DNA of 50,738 nt from assembly GCF_003217495.1 (NCBI RefSeq), contig NZ_QJSW01000015.1, forward strand, positions 1-50,738, written 5' to 3'. A program made the translations under genes and the position numbers. Below the pieces are notes generated by a model that saw only the letters and a list, made by a program, of their open reading frames with translations, was not told the DNA's origin and searched no databases. Below, in pieces: positions 49,749 through 50,738 of the stretch. How positions within the stretch are numbered: the stretch's first letter is position 1; the number at the start of each line of letters is the position of its first letter. The DNA comes from Paenibacillus barcinonensis (GTDB lineage Bacteria; Bacillota; Bacilli; Paenibacillales; Paenibacillaceae).

Positions 49749-50738
49749 CTATTTAAGCTTTATTGATCTGATAGATTTAGAACTACTTGGAGCAATACCA
49801 CTAGGACCAACAGGACTACTAATTTTAATCGTTGGACTAGCAATAAAGTAATCACTGTCAGCTACATTAAAGTTAATGACTATTTCTCCCTCAGACTCTT
49901 CAATGACAACTCCCAGATCCTCAAATCTAATGTAACCTTCTGAATCTGAAGATAATTGGACCACACCCATAAGTGAGCCTCTAGCTTCACCTGCAATCTC
50001 GGCTGTAATTACAGCCTTTGGTACTGGCTCTCCGTTTCGATTTAAGATTCTGAGGACTGGTTGAGCACTGAAAGACGCTCCACTGATAGCTTGATTAGAT
50101 GGCAGAGAAACAAACGTTAAGACTTTTTCCACTTCTTCATTTTTAGATTCAACATTTAAAGTAACTTTTTGTGTATCTTCAAATCCTTCTAACTCAAATT
50201 CGTATTCATGAAGCCCTTCCGCATCCAAAGTTAGCGAAAACGTAGCAACTCCATTAATGAAGTGAATGTCTTGTAATAATGACTGACTAGTATCTCCGTC
50301 TACACCTTGTGACACATCACTGGAATTTGTAATTTTAAGCGTCTTGGTTTCTGTAAAAGAATCATCTTGAACTCCATCTGTTCCATATACAGATACCGTT
50401 ACGGTAACATCTCCCTCTTCAAAATTATTTTCATCATTCTGATCTTCACCCAGATCAACAGTAAAGTAAGATGGTGTAACTTGCATACTGCTTAGAGTCG
50501 GGTTATCTAGACCAAGCACTTTTACGGGTACCAATCGGTTGGTCACAGTTCCGTCTCCCAGCTGGCCTTTGTCATTTTGTCCAAAGGACCATACACTTCC
50601 GTCAGACTTCATGGCAAACGTTGCATTGAATCCTCCAGCTGCGGCCACTACATTGCTCATATTCCTGTTCTGTATCAGCGAAGTCATGGCTTGTGTATGT
50701 CCAAGACCGAGTTCGCCATACGCATTGTGGCCCAGCAC
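49749..50738 (-). CDS. RCC1-repeat secreted protein, C-terminal part (partial)
   Basis: The gene runs off the right edge; only the last 329 codons are present, so the start is not in the window. The visible part begins with RCC1-type blades (HNAYGELGLGHTQ, then SDGSVWSFGQNDKGQLGDGTVTNRLVPVKVLGL), followed by Ig/Invasin-like beta domains (VTPSYFTVDLGEDQ, VTVTVSVYGTDGVQDDSF, VLTFVSLPSNQAISGASFSAQPVLRI). No LPXTG or S-layer homology motif is seen at the C-terminus. Such proteins in Paenibacillus are large extracellular or surface proteins of unknown role. The family call is by the FGQNDKGQLGDG repeat. Confidence 0.8.
   Translation of the reverse strand: MLGHNAYGELGLGHTQAMTSLIQNRNMSNVVAAAGGFNATFAMKSDGSVWSFGQNDKGQLGDGTVTNRLVPVKVLGLDNPTLSSMQVTPSYFTVDLGEDQNDENNFEEGDVTVTVSVYGTDGVQDDSFTETKTLKITNSSDVSQGVDGDTSQSLLQDIHFINGVATFSLTLDAEGLHEYEFELEGFEDTQKVTLNVESKNEEVEKVLTFVSLPSNQAISGASFSAQPVLRILNRNGEPVPKAVITAEIAGEARGSLMGVVQLSSDSEGYIRFEDLGVVIEESEGEIVINFNVADSDYFIASPTIKISSPVGPSGIAPSSSKSIRSIKLK

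Overview
The window looks like a chromosome segment of a Firmicute, most likely Paenibacillus. The grounds are low-to-mid GC, strong AGGAGG-type ribosome binding sites, CcpA (cre) sites, secreted multidomain glycoside hydrolases and lyases, and LicT/PTS, PadR and YhgE modules. No rRNA, tRNA, transposase, integrase or phage gene was seen.

Left third (about 0.9-14.6 kb): a complete type I-C CRISPR-Cas locus on the minus strand. The operon runs cas3-cas5c-cas8c(-cas11c)-cas7-cas4-cas1-cas2 (9982 to 1905). Three arrays, read by eye as 13, 17 and 23 repeats (50 spacers), all point the same way. Array 1 follows cas2; arrays 2 and 3 lie upstream of cas3. Arrays 1 and 3 share a 33-nt repeat. Array 2 has a 32-nt repeat that differs only in the hairpin tip. 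All three leaders start alike and carry a conserved stem-loop about 140-155 bp out. Between arrays 2 and 3 sits an island with a frameshifted small gene, a small Xre-type regulator with operator-like palindromes, and a 27-residue holin-like type I toxin ORF that is too short for ordinary gene calling. Beyond array 3 lies a decayed repeat-spacer-repeat remnant with an exact 35-nt spacer.

Middle (15-31.6 kb): TetR plus YhgE/Pip-type membrane protein; a DUF4190 protein; a polar amino-acid ABC importer (binding protein, permease, ATPase); a PadR - permease-prefix - DUF4825-like operon; a sugar cluster (LicT antiterminator with two RAT/terminator switches, beta-glucoside-family PTS EIIBCA, ChbG-like deacetylase, GH4 glycosidase with its own cre site); an AraC regulator; an S51 peptidase; and a histidine phosphatase.

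Right third (31.7-50.7 kb): secreted polysaccharide enzymes (PL11 rhamnogalacturonan lyase and a GH6-FN3-FN3-CBM3 cellulase, both with cre-like sites); a MacAB/YknXYZ-like ABC efflux set; a response regulator - histidine kinase - anchored propeller-like protein operon; an ECF sigma factor; a large secreted OB-fold/Ig protein; two small membrane proteins; and the C-terminal end of an RCC1-repeat protein that runs off the window. The ABC-efflux and sigma-factor promoters share an 11-bp-phased direct repeat placed exactly 26 bp from the -10 box, which suggests one response-regulator regulon. A 24-nt core element ending in GATCGTTAG recurs 11 times in four intergenic regions.
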